A stretch of DNA of 64,000 nucleotides from JAGHKQ01 sp041920565 (GTDB lineage Bacteria > Bacillota > Bacilli > Bacillales > Bacillaceae_G): contig JBHGXS010000040.1 of NCBI GenBank assembly GCA_041920565.1, positions 54,256-118,255 on the forward strand, in the 5' to 3' direction. The notes under the pieces were generated by a model. It did not search any database. It saw only the letters and a list, made by a program, of their open reading frames with translations, and was not told the DNA's origin. Below are positions 9,647 to 16,636 of the stretch, in pieces; position 1 is the first letter of the stretch; each line of letters begins with the position of its first letter. Position numbers and translations under genes: made by a program.

Positions 9647-10536
9647 TTAGAAATCGAGTAAGTGACAGTCGTCTAACCATGACTTAACATAATCAATGAA
9701 CTTTTTGGCGGCAGGAGAGATATTTTTCAAGGATAGTACTGCAATTCCTATCGTTCGGAAATAATCACCTTCTAAATGAACTGTTTGAACATTGCTTGGT
9801 ACACGAAATAAAGCCATTTCAGGAAAGATGCTTATACCGAGACCGTTTTGTACCATCGCTATAATGGCTTGATCTTCTGCCACTTCATATTTCACCTTTG
9901 GCGTCACTTGATTTTCCTTTAATGTGTGTTTTACGTCGTTATCATTCCCCCACTTCGGCATAATAAACGGCTCCTTTTCAATTTGCTGAAAGGAAAGTAC
10001 ATTCTGTTTGCTAAGCGGATGTTCTCTAGGTAGAACGCAAAGCATTCTATCTTTTTTAGTGGGATGATTTCAAACGATTGAGACACTGCGGATAAAGACG
10101 TAAAACCAAAATCAACTGCGCCATTTGCAATCCATTGATTAATATCATCATAATCACCTTCTAATAACTTAATTTCGATAGAAGGATGCTGAGATTCAAA
10201 TCGCTTCATGATTCCAGGCAACCATTGCGTTGACACGCTTGTAAAGGTTCCAATCCGCACCGTGCCCACTTCTAGACCATTGATTGCGGCTACTTCTTGC
10301 TTTAGTTGTTCGTTCCACTGCAGCACTTCACGGATATATTTCAATATACGTTCTCCATTGCTGGTCAAGTGGACACCAGACCGGTCTCTGATGAGTATGG
10401 AAAATCCCCATTGTGATTCAAGACTTGAAATAGCATGGCTGACAGCTGATTGCGTTAAACTAAGTGCTTCTGCCGCTTTTGTCAGGCTCCCTGTTTCTAC
10501 AACGGTGCTCAATATCTCAAACTTGGTAAGTGACAT
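9647..10536 (-). pseudogene. LysR-family regulator, frameshifted
   Basis: A LysR-type regulator (expected about 296 aa) is split into two frames. The upstream frame, starting at the ATG 10536 after AGAGAGG, carries the N-terminal helix-turn-helix (FEILSTVVETGSLTKAAEAL, then TQSAVSHAISSLE) and part of the effector domain. The downstream frame resumes with RMLCVLPREHPL and holds the rest of the effector-binding domain. The break falls in a run of six T (10052-10057 on the plus strand); one more base would restore the frame through LKKDRMLC. Either the gene is inactivated, it varies in phase at the homopolymer, or the base is a sequencing error. It is transcribed away from the oxidoreductase remnant next door. 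Confidence 0.85.
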
Positions 10537-10654
10537 GTCAACCTCTCTGATATATGAATTTTTTTCATTAAATATATTATAAACATTCATTTTTTTTATG
10601 CAAAATTCCTATGTATACTACTTAATAAACAATGATTCTTTAAGGGGGCGTATT

Positions 10655-10780
10655 ATGAAAATACTTGCTGTTGCCGTTCATCCAAGAGAAAATTCGTTAA
10701 CACTTGCTGTGACAAGTCCATTTGTTGAGGGGCTTGATTATGCTCAAGATAGCGGGGATAGTGATGAACAGTCAATGTAA
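10655..10780 (+). pseudogene. Truncated NAD(P)H:quinone oxidoreductase-like N-terminus
   Basis: AAGGGGGCG and then ATG 10655 start a frame reading MKILAVAVHPRENSLTLAV followed by TSPFVEGL. This matches the N-terminal beta-strand and flavin-binding start of flavodoxin-fold NAD(P)H dehydrogenases (usually 180-200 aa). After about 27 residues the similarity stops, and the frame runs into the first codons of the EamA transporter and ends at TAA 10780. The start and ribosome binding site are intact but the body is missing, consistent with a deletion that joined it to the next gene. The divergent LysR regulator probably controlled the original gene. Confidence 0.65.
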
Positions 10781-11660
10781 AGCAGATTTTATGATGTTGA
10801 TAGTGACTATTTGTTGGGGTTCATCCTACTTATTTATGAAGATGGGGCTTCAGTCGATACAGGAGTTCAACCTGATAGCATTACGGTTTGGTATTGCGTT
10901 TCTTTTGTCAGGCTCCCTGTTTTATCGACGCTTAATGAAGACAGATTTAAAAACAATAAAGTGCGCTGTTATACTAGGTTCTATTTTATTTTCCGTCTTT
11001 TCCTTTATCATTGTTGGAGTAAAATCTACATCTGCTTCTAATGCTGGTTTTTTAGTAAGTTTGACCGTCATATTTGTACCCATACTGTCTGCTGTATTTT
11101 TAAAGAAAAAACCTGAAAAGAGAGTCGTATTCGCTGTTTGTTTAGCCGTTATAGGAATCGGATTGCTCACCTTAAATAATCAACTAAAGGTACGGATTGG
11201 CGATGTATTCTGCATTTTAGGAGCTGTATTCTACGCCATTCATATCGTTGTTACAGCAAAGCTGACTAAGCATGTAGACTCTATTATCCTTGGAATTTTA
11301 CAACTCGGGGTTTGCGGGGGGCTTGGTCTCATAGTTTCTTTCATCGTGGAGGTACCAAAGTTCCCAAATAATTCCGAAGCATGGTTTTCGGTATTGGCGT
11401 TAAGCGTATTGTGCAGCGCAATAGGATTTATTGCTCAAACAGTAGCACAAAAATACACTACTCCCACACATACAGGCCTTATTTTTTCATTAGAACCTGT
11501 TTTTGCAGCCGCCTTTGCATTTATGTTTGCAGGTGAGCTCCTCCCGATAAAAGGGTATTTAGGTGCAGGCATTGTATTACTAGGTGTAATAAATGCTGAA
11601 GTAGATTTTAAAAAGTTGATTTTTGAGAAAAGGAAAAAAACGAGTTTTGAACAAATGTAA
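10764..11660 (+). CDS. EamA-family (DMT) transporter
   Basis: This 298-aa integral membrane protein of the drug/metabolite transporter superfamily has two EamA repeats and about ten hydrophobic helices. The typical first-helix signature ICWGSSYLFMK lies near residues 12-22, and the second repeat carries SALGFIAQTVAQK-type residues and ends in LEPVFAAAFAF. It probably exports a small metabolite or drug; the substrate is unknown. The start at ATG 10764 (MNSQCKADF) follows GGGGATA weakly. Longer starts (10722) would read into the oxidoreductase remnant. The 5' end sits directly at the apparent deletion junction, so its promoter may now be that of the lost oxidoreductase. Confidence 0.88.
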   Translation: MNSQCKADFMMLIVTICWGSSYLFMKMGLQSIQEFNLIALRFGIAFLLSGSLFYRRLMKTDLKTIKCAVILGSILFSVFSFIIVGVKSTSASNAGFLVSLTVIFVPILSAVFLKKKPEKRVVFAVCLAVIGIGLLTLNNQLKVRIGDVFCILGAVFYAIHIVVTAKLTKHVDSIILGILQLGVCGGLGLIVSFIVEVPKFPNNSEAWFSVLALSVLCSAIGFIAQTVAQKYTTPTHTGLIFSLEPVFAAAFAFMFAGELLPIKGYLGAGIVLLGVINAEVDFKKLIFEKRKKTSFEQM

Positions 11661-11779
11661 ACTATACTTCACAAAATACTAAGAGGTGATTATTTGAAGC
11701 ATGTGAGTTGTTTTTTATGCCATAATTTTTTTAAAATGAAGGCAAAAACCAGTATGAACAGAGTCTTTGAATAATATAA

Positions 11780-11803
11780 GAAAACCCGGCAGCTGCCGGG
11801 TTA
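11780..11803 (-). terminator. Terminator of the lipase gene
   Basis: The palindrome CCCGGCAGCTGCCGGG is followed, read on the minus strand, by TTTTCTTAT. It lies just past the lipase stop and could also act weakly on the plus strand. Confidence 0.85.
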
Positions 11804-11804
11804 G

Positions 11805-12533
11805 TTACGTTAACCGATCTACTCCTGCTATATAAGTAGGCATCCCATGATTTTTTACGATAGACCCCATATTCATAGCAAATGTTAACGCATTGTTCAC
11901 GTGAAAGTATTCCCATTCTCTGTCTATTTTTTTGAGCGAAATTTTACGGGGCGGGAGAAGCGGAACGACGTCAAAAAGATTGACAAACCGATAGCTGCTG
12001 GCTACTTGAAGGTTGTAATAATTTTTAAAGGTCAAGTCTCCTACTTTTGGTCCTCCGAAATTGTACATGATGTAGTTGCAAAAAGAGGTGTTCACTCTTG
12101 CATCCAGCGCGTGCAAAACGGCAAGAGCTCCTCCCAAGCTATGACCGGTTATGAGCAGTGTCTTATCAGAAGGAATCTTTACTAATGCTTCCATAATGGT
12201 ATCCCGACATGTTTCATAAATGGATAAAAATCCGCTGTGCACATTTCCGCTGTTAGAAGTGTAGGGATATTCCCGTTGCGTAATGAGGGAATCGGCAATC
12301 CAATCTGGATCTGATTGAGTTCCGCGAAAAGCGACAATCACAGCTTCCTCCGATTCTAAAATAAAGCCAAACCATTCCGTTTCCGTAATGGCCCTTGCTT
12401 GAAAGCTCTGAACCACTTGAAATCCATCCGGACATCTAAATACACCGTTATTGCTATATTGCTCATAGGTTTGTTCGCAGCACTCTGCCAGCAATAAGCC
12501 GATTTCTTTGTTGACGGCTAAGGAAGAAAACAT
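11805..12533 (-). CDS. Class 3 lipase family protein
   Basis: This 242-aa alpha/beta hydrolase belongs to the lipase class 3 (fungal lipase-like) family. The nucleophile elbow GHSLGGAL is near residue 131, preceded by the oxyanion-side VAFRGTQSDPDW block near 68-78. A catalytic Asp is likely in the FDVVPLLPP segment and a His in YFHVNNA. No signal peptide is visible, so it is probably cytosolic or released on lysis. The ribosome binding site AAGGAGG lies nine bases upstream. The reaction (acylglycerol or phospholipid hydrolysis) is inferred from the family. It stands alone between terminators. Confidence 0.85.
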   Translation of the reverse strand: MFSSLAVNKEIGLLLAECCEQTYEQYSNNGVFRCPDGFQVVQSFQARAITETEWFGFILESEEAVIVAFRGTQSDPDWIADSLITQREYPYTSNSGNVHSGFLSIYETCRDTIMEALVKIPSDKTLLITGHSLGGALAVLHALDARVNTSFCNYIMYNFGGPKVGDLTFKNYYNLQVASSYRFVNLFDVVPLLPPRKISLKKIDREWEYFHVNNALTFAMNMGSIVKNHGMPTYIAGVDRLT

Positions 12534-12601
12534 GGGTGCAAAACCTCCTTGAAGAGTTTAGTTCCAGCTTCGTTCCTTAGTCGAGAAAAGAGTAGAAATA
12601 C

Positions 12602-12619
12602 TGTATCAGAAACGATACA
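12602..12619. promoter_or_regulatory. 18-bp inverted repeat, possible operator
   Basis: TGTATC-AGAAAC-GATACA is a perfect 6-bp inverted repeat with a 6-bp spacer, about 70 bp upstream of the lipase start and 105 bp upstream of the small plus-strand ORF. A related half-site (GTATCGTT) occurs about 50 bp further on. This looks like a dimeric repressor site; the regulator is unknown. Confidence 0.4.
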
Positions 12620-12723
12620 TTATATGAGGCTATGATTGTATTCATTCAAGAATAAAAAGGGCTGTTAAAGTATCGTTCATTTTCTTGTTCAACCAATCAG
12701 GTGATAATGATAGGGGGAACGTT

Positions 12724-12858
12724 ATGACTTTGCATCATTTTATTGCAGCGAATAAAGAACTGCCCTTGGGTAGCTTTGGAAGAAAAGTTGCAATAAAACC
12801 TATTGAAGAAATTGAAAGGTCAAATAAAAAAGAACAGCCCTCAAAGAGCTGTCCTTAA
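12724..12858 (+). CDS. Short ORF (44 aa), possibly a truncated gene
   Basis: ATAGGGGGAACG then ATG 12724 opens a 44-codon frame beginning MTLHHFIAANKELPLGSFG. The N-terminus looks like a normal protein start. The last third (SNKKEQPSKSCP) is encoded by the terminator hairpin of the convergent downstream gene, which suggests the original gene was longer and lost its 3' part. I do not recognise a family with confidence. It could be a remnant or a genuinely short gene. Confidence 0.35.
   Translation: MTLHHFIAANKELPLGSFGRKVAIKPIEEIERSNKKEQPSKSCP
12826..12856 (-). terminator. Terminator of the AIM24-like gene
   Basis: Read on the minus strand, GGACAGCTC...GGGCTGTTC forms a stem and is followed by TTTTTTATTT. 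It lies about 55 bases beyond the stop of the AIM24-like gene and inside the 3' end of the short plus-strand ORF. Confidence 0.8.
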
Positions 12859-12910
12859 TTTCATTCAAATAGTGGCACTGTAAGGGTTCTAACGCAACAG
12901 CTTTTGTTCA

Positions 12911-13693
12911 TTAATCGTCCCCGTCAAGCAGTCTTCCCAAGCCGCCGAGAATGTTGCCTTCCTCGCCTCGGGTTCCGCCTGCAGCGCCGACGATGCGTTG
13001 TGCCATACGGCTTAATGTGAGAGATTGCAGCCAAACTGTTCCCGGACCTTCTAATGTGGCGAAGAATAAGCCTTCGCCGCCGAATAAGGCTGTTTTGACG
13101 TTTCCGACAAATTGAATGTCGTAGCGCACGTCTTTTGTCATTGCTACGAGACACCCTGTATCTACTTTTAAACGTTCGCCTGGCTGGAGCTCGCGTTTGT
13201 AAATTGTGCCGCCGGCATGCATGAAGGCCAAGCCGTTTCCTTCCATTTTTTGCATAATGAAGCCTTCACCGCCGAAGAAGCCGGTGCCGATTTTTTTATT
13301 GAACTCAATACCAACAGAGACGCCTTTTGCTGCACAAAGGAATGCATCCTTCTGGCAAATCACTTTTCCTTGATATTGTGCTAAATCAACAGGAATGATT
13401 TTTCCTGGGTAGGAAGCAGCGAATGAAACGTGCTTTTTCCCGTGTCCTTTATTTGTGAAGACCGTCATGAACAAACTTTCACCGGTTAATACTCGCTTCC
13501 CGGCACCCATAAGCTTACCGAACAATCCTTTTCCTTCTGAACCATCGCCAAAGACCGTTTCCATTTCGATTCCATCTTCCATCATCATCATTCCGCCTGC
13601 TTCGGCAATGACGCTTTCTTGCGGATCCAAGGCGATTTCTACAAATTGCATGTCATCTCCGTGCAATGTGTACTCAATTTCGTGAGCTCTCAT
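12911..13693 (-). CDS. AIM24/TIGR00266-family protein
   Basis: This 260-aa protein matches the AIM24-like (TIGR00266) family, an all-beta fold seen in bacteria and in a mitochondrial protein. Visible family features are the glycine-rich EAGGMMMMEDGIEM (about 32-45), GESLFMTVF and the repeated FFGGEGF / LFGGEGLFF blocks. The role is unknown; some relatives occur in stress operons. I chose the ATG at 13693 (MRAHEIEY) because GGAGGTGC lies seven bases upstream; upstream Met codons overlap that site. It ends in GGLGRLLDGDD. No partner gene is adjacent. Confidence 0.85.
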   Translation of the reverse strand: MRAHEIEYTLHGDDMQFVEIALDPQESVIAEAGGMMMMEDGIEMETVFGDGSEGKGLFGKLMGAGKRVLTGESLFMTVFTNKGHGKKHVSFAASYPGKIIPVDLAQYQGKVICQKDAFLCAAKGVSVGIEFNKKIGTGFFGGEGFIMQKMEGNGLAFMHAGGTIYKRELQPGERLKVDTGCLVAMTKDVRYDIQFVGNVKTALFGGEGLFFATLEGPGTVWLQSLTLSRMAQRIVGAAGGTRGEEGNILGGLGRLLDGDD

Positions 13694-13836
13694 TTCCTGC
13701 ACCTCCATAAATTCTTTCACTGCAATGTTAAAATATGTATGCTTTTATTTTACAGGAAAAATAGAAGCATTAAAAATTAAGTTTTTCTTAATTTTGCAAT
13801 AGTAAGGTATTTTTTTTTGTAATATGTATTGTTCAT

Positions 13837-13866
13837 TTGACTTATATGTTTGTCACATGGTATAGT
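13837..13866 (+). promoter_or_regulatory. Sigma-A promoter of the cold-shock gene
   Basis: TTGACT (13837-13842), 18 bp, TATAGT (13861-13866). It is the only strong promoter-like pair before the csp gene and predicts a start near 13873. Confidence 0.75.
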
Positions 13867-13872
13867 AAAAGT

Positions 13873-14084
13873 ACTATTGAGCTGCTATATTATGAATTGG
13901 AAGTATAGAAGAAACAAAGCTTTATCATTTACGTGATTTGTGTTTTCGATTATGCGAGTGCTTGGAGCATGAGGATGTAAAACGTTCTTTTCACCTTCAA
14001 ACATGATAGGTCGTTTCCTTTATTTCCTCGTAAGTATGTGGCAGAAGATAGTAGTATTTTTTGTTATTTTTAGGAGGTATATCG
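13873..14084 (+). promoter_or_regulatory. Long 5' leader of the cold-shock gene
   Basis: About 210 bases lie between the predicted transcription start and the csp ATG, with no ORF. Long structured leaders are known on cspA/cspB mRNAs, where they act as thermosensors or stabilise the mRNA in the cold. That this one does so is inference. Confidence 0.5.
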
Positions 14085-14285
14085 ATGCAATTCGGTAAAG
14101 TAAAATGGTTTAACAGCGAAAAAGGTTATGGCTTCATCCAAACAGAAGGTGGAAACGACGTATTCGTACACTTCTCAGCTATCCAAGGCGACGGCTTCAA
14201 AACATTAGAAGAAGGTCAAGAAGTTGAATTCGAAATCGTAGAAGGCAACCGTGGACCTCAAGCTGCTAACGTAACTAAGAAGTAA
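14085..14285 (+). CDS. csp: Cold-shock protein (CspA family)
   Basis: This 66-aa single cold-shock domain binds single-stranded nucleic acid and acts as an RNA chaperone. RNP1 (KGYGFI) and RNP2 (VFVHF) are both present, along with the usual MQFGKVKWFNSEKG start. The length equals the Bacillus Csp standard. TAGGAGGTATATCG precedes the ATG at 14085; the longer frame from 14061 is leader. Codon use is that of a highly expressed gene. It is a single-gene unit with a strong promoter, long leader and terminator. Confidence 0.97.
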   Translation: MQFGKVKWFNSEKGYGFIQTEGGNDVFVHFSAIQGDGFKTLEEGQEVEFEIVEGNRGPQAANVTKK

Positions 14286-14291
14286 TAAATG

Positions 14292-14323
14292 AAAGCATTC
14301 CCGTTAACGGGAATGCTTTTTTA
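14292..14323 (+). terminator. Terminator of csp
   Basis: AAAGCATTCCCGTTAACGGG followed by AATGCTTTTTT folds into a 13-bp stem with a T-run, six bases after the csp stop. Confidence 0.9.
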
Positions 14324-14337
14324 GTTTGTAGAATATG

Positions 14338-14373
14338 GTCCATCGCAGTGCGTTGCGCTGCGGTGGTTTTTAA
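14338..14373 (+). terminator. Second hairpin with T-run downstream of csp
   Basis: CCATCGCAG...CTGCGGTGG pairs, with a short loop containing TGCGTTGCG, and is followed by TTTTTAATA. It is a possible backup terminator. It lies immediately before the GTGCAATT repeat array. Confidence 0.5.
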
Positions 14374-14404
14374 TATGAAGGCAACTCTTCTGAAGCATGT
14401 CGTT

Positions 14405-14542
14405 TTGGTGCAATGATCGGGAAAATGGTGCAATTGCGTGCCGTTTTGGTGCAATGATCGGGAAAACGGTGCAATTGCACACGAGTTTGGCTCAATTAAT
14501 GAGAAACTGGTGCAATTCTATGCCAATTCAGCGTAATTATTT
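14405..14542. repeat. GTGCAATT repeat array, copy A
   Basis: Seven GTGCAATT-like motifs (several GTGCAATG; the fifth GCTCAATT and last CGTAATT are degenerate) start at about 14408, 14428, 14449, 14469, 14490, 14510 and 14531, about 20.5 bp apart. Two spacer types alternate: ATCGGGAAAAT-like and GCGTGCCGTTTT-like. Frames running through the array (for example 14397-14687) encode only low-complexity repeat peptides and are not genes. Four other intergenic regions of the window contain the same family. Confidence 0.8.
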
Positions 14543-14621
14543 TGAGTTCCTCTCAATCGTATGCGGATTTGATACAAGTATTAACAAGTTTCGTACAAAG
14601 CGGACAAAACTTGGATGTGTC

Positions 14622-14672
14622 GGAACTAAAAAAGGACTGGGCACGGATGGTTTCCTGTGCCCAGTTGCTCTT
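14622..14672 (-). terminator. Tail hairpin of repeat copy A; terminator of yteA
   Basis: GGAACTAAAAAAGGACTGGG begins a block whose arms GGACTGGGCACGG and CTGTGCCCAGTTG pair. Read on the minus strand the hairpin is followed by TTTTTT, so it can terminate yteA. The same GGAACY-A(n)-(G)ACTGRGYACGG tail follows the other repeat arrays. Confidence 0.75.
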
Positions 14673-14683
14673 AAATCGTACAT

Positions 14684-15415
14684 CTAATAAGAAGGACTGG
14701 AATCGTCAGGATCCAATTCTCCGCGAAACGTCCGATCTTCATATTCATCCAGCATTTGTTCATATTCATCATGATCTTGCGTAGCATAGACCGTTCGATT
14801 TTGCCCGTACATATCTGTACCGATGAAGTTTTCAAAATCTTCCACATATCCTTTCGGCTCTTCCGCGTCTATGTACATGGTGTTATAGTCTTTTGAATCA
14901 CGGCGTTCCAAGTCTGATGGCGTTTCTGATGTACCGTAGTTCGCCACATCTTGCCAAGAATCTTCTGCATCGTATCCAACAGCGCTTTCCATATCATACT
15001 TTCCAAACGGAGGAAAAATCAATTCTTCTTCAATCGGGCGCGCACCTAAATTTAATTTATTAGAGGCGTGTTCTATGCAAGTAGCGGCAGTCGGTATCGC
15101 TTCTAAGCGCTCCAACGGAATTTCCTTTCCGGAAACATCACAAATCCCATATGTCCCATTTTCGATTTTTTGCAGCGCTTGATTGACATCATCCAATTGC
15201 TTTTGCATCAATTCATGCAGCCCCAAATCTTTTTCGCGTTCATACAATTCAGTTCCCATATCACCCGGATGATTATCGTAAAGAGACAGCTCTCCAACGG
15301 ATTCCCGTTCGGACGCCCGCTCATCTGTTTCCCGCATTTGTATGCTTGTTTCAAGCTCTTTTTTTTGTTTCAGAAGCATGCTTTTGAAATGTTGTATTTG
15401 CTGTGGAGAAAGCAT
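14684..15415 (-). CDS. yteA: YteA-family protein (DksA/TraR-type, sporulation-associated)
   Basis: This 243-aa protein has an N-terminal coiled coil (about residues 1-85, rich in Gln, Lys and Glu) and a DksA/TraR-like degenerate zinc-finger segment, GICDVSGKEIPLERL to TCIEH (about 93-116), with only two of the four cysteines of a full finger. An acidic C-terminal tail follows (DEYEQMLDEYEDR). This layout matches YteA of Bacillus. DksA relatives act on RNA polymerase; the role of YteA is not established. AAAAGGAGG precedes the ATG. It ends next to the tail hairpin of repeat copy A. Confidence 0.88.
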   Translation of the reverse strand: MLSPQQIQHFKSMLLKQKKELETSIQMRETDERASERESVGELSLYDNHPGDMGTELYEREKDLGLHELMQKQLDDVNQALQKIENGTYGICDVSGKEIPLERLEAIPTAATCIEHASNKLNLGARPIEEELIFPPFGKYDMESAVGYDAEDSWQDVANYGTSETPSDLERRDSKDYNTMYIDAEEPKGYVEDFENFIGTDMYGQNRTVYATQDHDEYEQMLDEYEDRTFRGELDPDDSSPSY

Positions 15416-15483
15416 TCAATTTCCTCCTTTTCTATATATGCTCTCATATGTAGTATGAACGACTTCATGCAAATTATAAGAAA

Positions 15484-15514
15484 AAGAAAAACACGGCCTG
15501 ATGACCGTGTTTTA
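15484..15514 (-). terminator. Terminator of menA
   Basis: AAAACACGG and CCGTGTTTT form the stem. Read on the minus strand it ends in TTTTTCTTTTTC, and it overlaps the menA stop codon. Confidence 0.88.
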
Positions 15515-16456
15515 CAGTAAGTATCCTAATAATAAACCGAGAGTGAACAAGAAGCCGAAAATTGTATTTGTTTTTGCCGTTGCCGCCATAGCAGGCATCA
15601 TTTCGATAGGCTGGGTCTTACCGATGAATCCTTTTACTGCTCCAACCGCTTTCGGAATGCTCAAGAATACGATTAACACCCAAGGAGAAGCGATTCCGGC
15701 GATGATAAGAGCAACCGCCCAAAGATAAGATACGGCAAACATGGATGCCAGTATGATAATCGCATTTTTACGCCCGACAAGGATCGCCAATGTTCTACGT
15801 CCGTTTTCTTTATCTCCGTCCAAATCGCGAATGTTATTTGCCAGCAAAATAGCTCCAATTAAAATGGACGTCGGAATGGAAAGAAGGATGATATCGGAAG
15901 TGACCGTCCCGGTTTGAATGAAGAAGGAAATTCCGATAATAATCACGCCCATAAACAATCCGGCAGTCAATTCGCCAAATGGAGTATATGCAATCGGAAT
16001 AGGACCGCCTGTGTACAAATACGCAACCGCCATGCAGAGCAGCCCGATTGCCGCCAGCCACCAGCTGGAGTTCAGGCAAATGTACACTCCCAATAAAATT
16101 GCGATGCCGAAGAAGCTGTAAGCTAAATATAACACTGTTTTTGGCTTTACGCCTTCACGAACGATGGCGCCGCCGATGCCGACCGAACCTTCGTGGTCCA
16201 ACCCTCTTTTATAGTCGAAGTATTCATTAAACATATTTGTTGCCGCTTGTATGAGAAGACACGCAAGTAGCATGATAAGAAAAAGGGCTGTATGAACTGA
16301 TCCTACATTTTCTAGTGTATGAGCAGTACCGATAAAAACCGGTACGAATGCAGCAGTTAATGTATGCGGGCGTGTTAAATTCCACCAAACGCGCCAGCCT
16401 GTTTTTTTCGGACCCGGTTCCATAAAAGAAGAATTCGTTTGTACATTCGCTTGCAT
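15512..16456 (-). CDS. menA: 1,4-dihydroxy-2-naphthoate prenyltransferase MenA
   Basis: MenA is a membrane prenyltransferase (UbiA family) that attaches the polyprenyl tail to DHNA in menaquinone synthesis. It has nine or so hydrophobic helices. The two Asp-rich motifs are visible: NMFNEYFDYKRGLD (about residues 73-86) and NNIRDLDGDKENGRR (about 205-219). I chose the ATG at 16456 (MQANVQTN) because AAAAAGGAGGG lies six to seven bases upstream; the frame could extend to 16513 but without a binding site. It is divergent from menF, so the pathway is expressed from a shared intergenic region. Confidence 0.95.
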   Translation of the reverse strand: MQANVQTNSSFMEPGPKKTGWRVWWNLTRPHTLTAAFVPVFIGTAHTLENVGSVHTALFLIMLLACLLIQAATNMFNEYFDYKRGLDHEGSVGIGGAIVREGVKPKTVLYLAYSFFGIAILLGVYICLNSSWWLAAIGLLCMAVAYLYTGGPIPIAYTPFGELTAGLFMGVIIIGISFFIQTGTVTSDIILLSIPTSILIGAILLANNIRDLDGDKENGRRTLAILVGRKNAIIILASMFAVSYLWAVALIIAGIASPWVLIVFLSIPKAVGAVKGFIGKTQPIEMMPAMAATAKTNTIFGFLFTLGLLLGYLL

Positions 16457-16498
16457 AGGAACCCTCCTTTTTCGTTCATATAAGTAAGTACAAACTAA

Positions 16499-16586
16499 GT
16501 TTAGGAAAAGCAAGAAGCAGTGTCAATGTTTATTTTTACTAACGCGCCTCTAACATTGACATGGCTTCGATTACGGGTGTATCTTA
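16499..16586. promoter_or_regulatory. Divergent menA / menF promoter region
   Basis: Plus strand: TTGACA (16557-16562), 18 bp, TATCTT (16581-16586), towards menF. Minus strand: TTGACA (complement of 16522-16527), 17 bp, TAAAAC, towards menA. Both -35 boxes are perfect while the -10 boxes are weak. Confidence 0.55.
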
Positions 16587-16636
16587 AAATCAAGGGATAT
16601 TTCGACTAATTTTGCACTAGAATGGGGGAGAAAAGA

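Noticed and set aside
8844..14300. Prophage or genomic island
   Set aside because: The patch of broken and accessory genes has no integrase, attachment repeats or phage genes; ordinary local gene turnover explains it.
14397..14784. Two overlapping ORFs through repeat copy A (96 and 80 aa)
   Set aside because: They translate the repeat array into low-complexity peptide and have no ribosome binding site.
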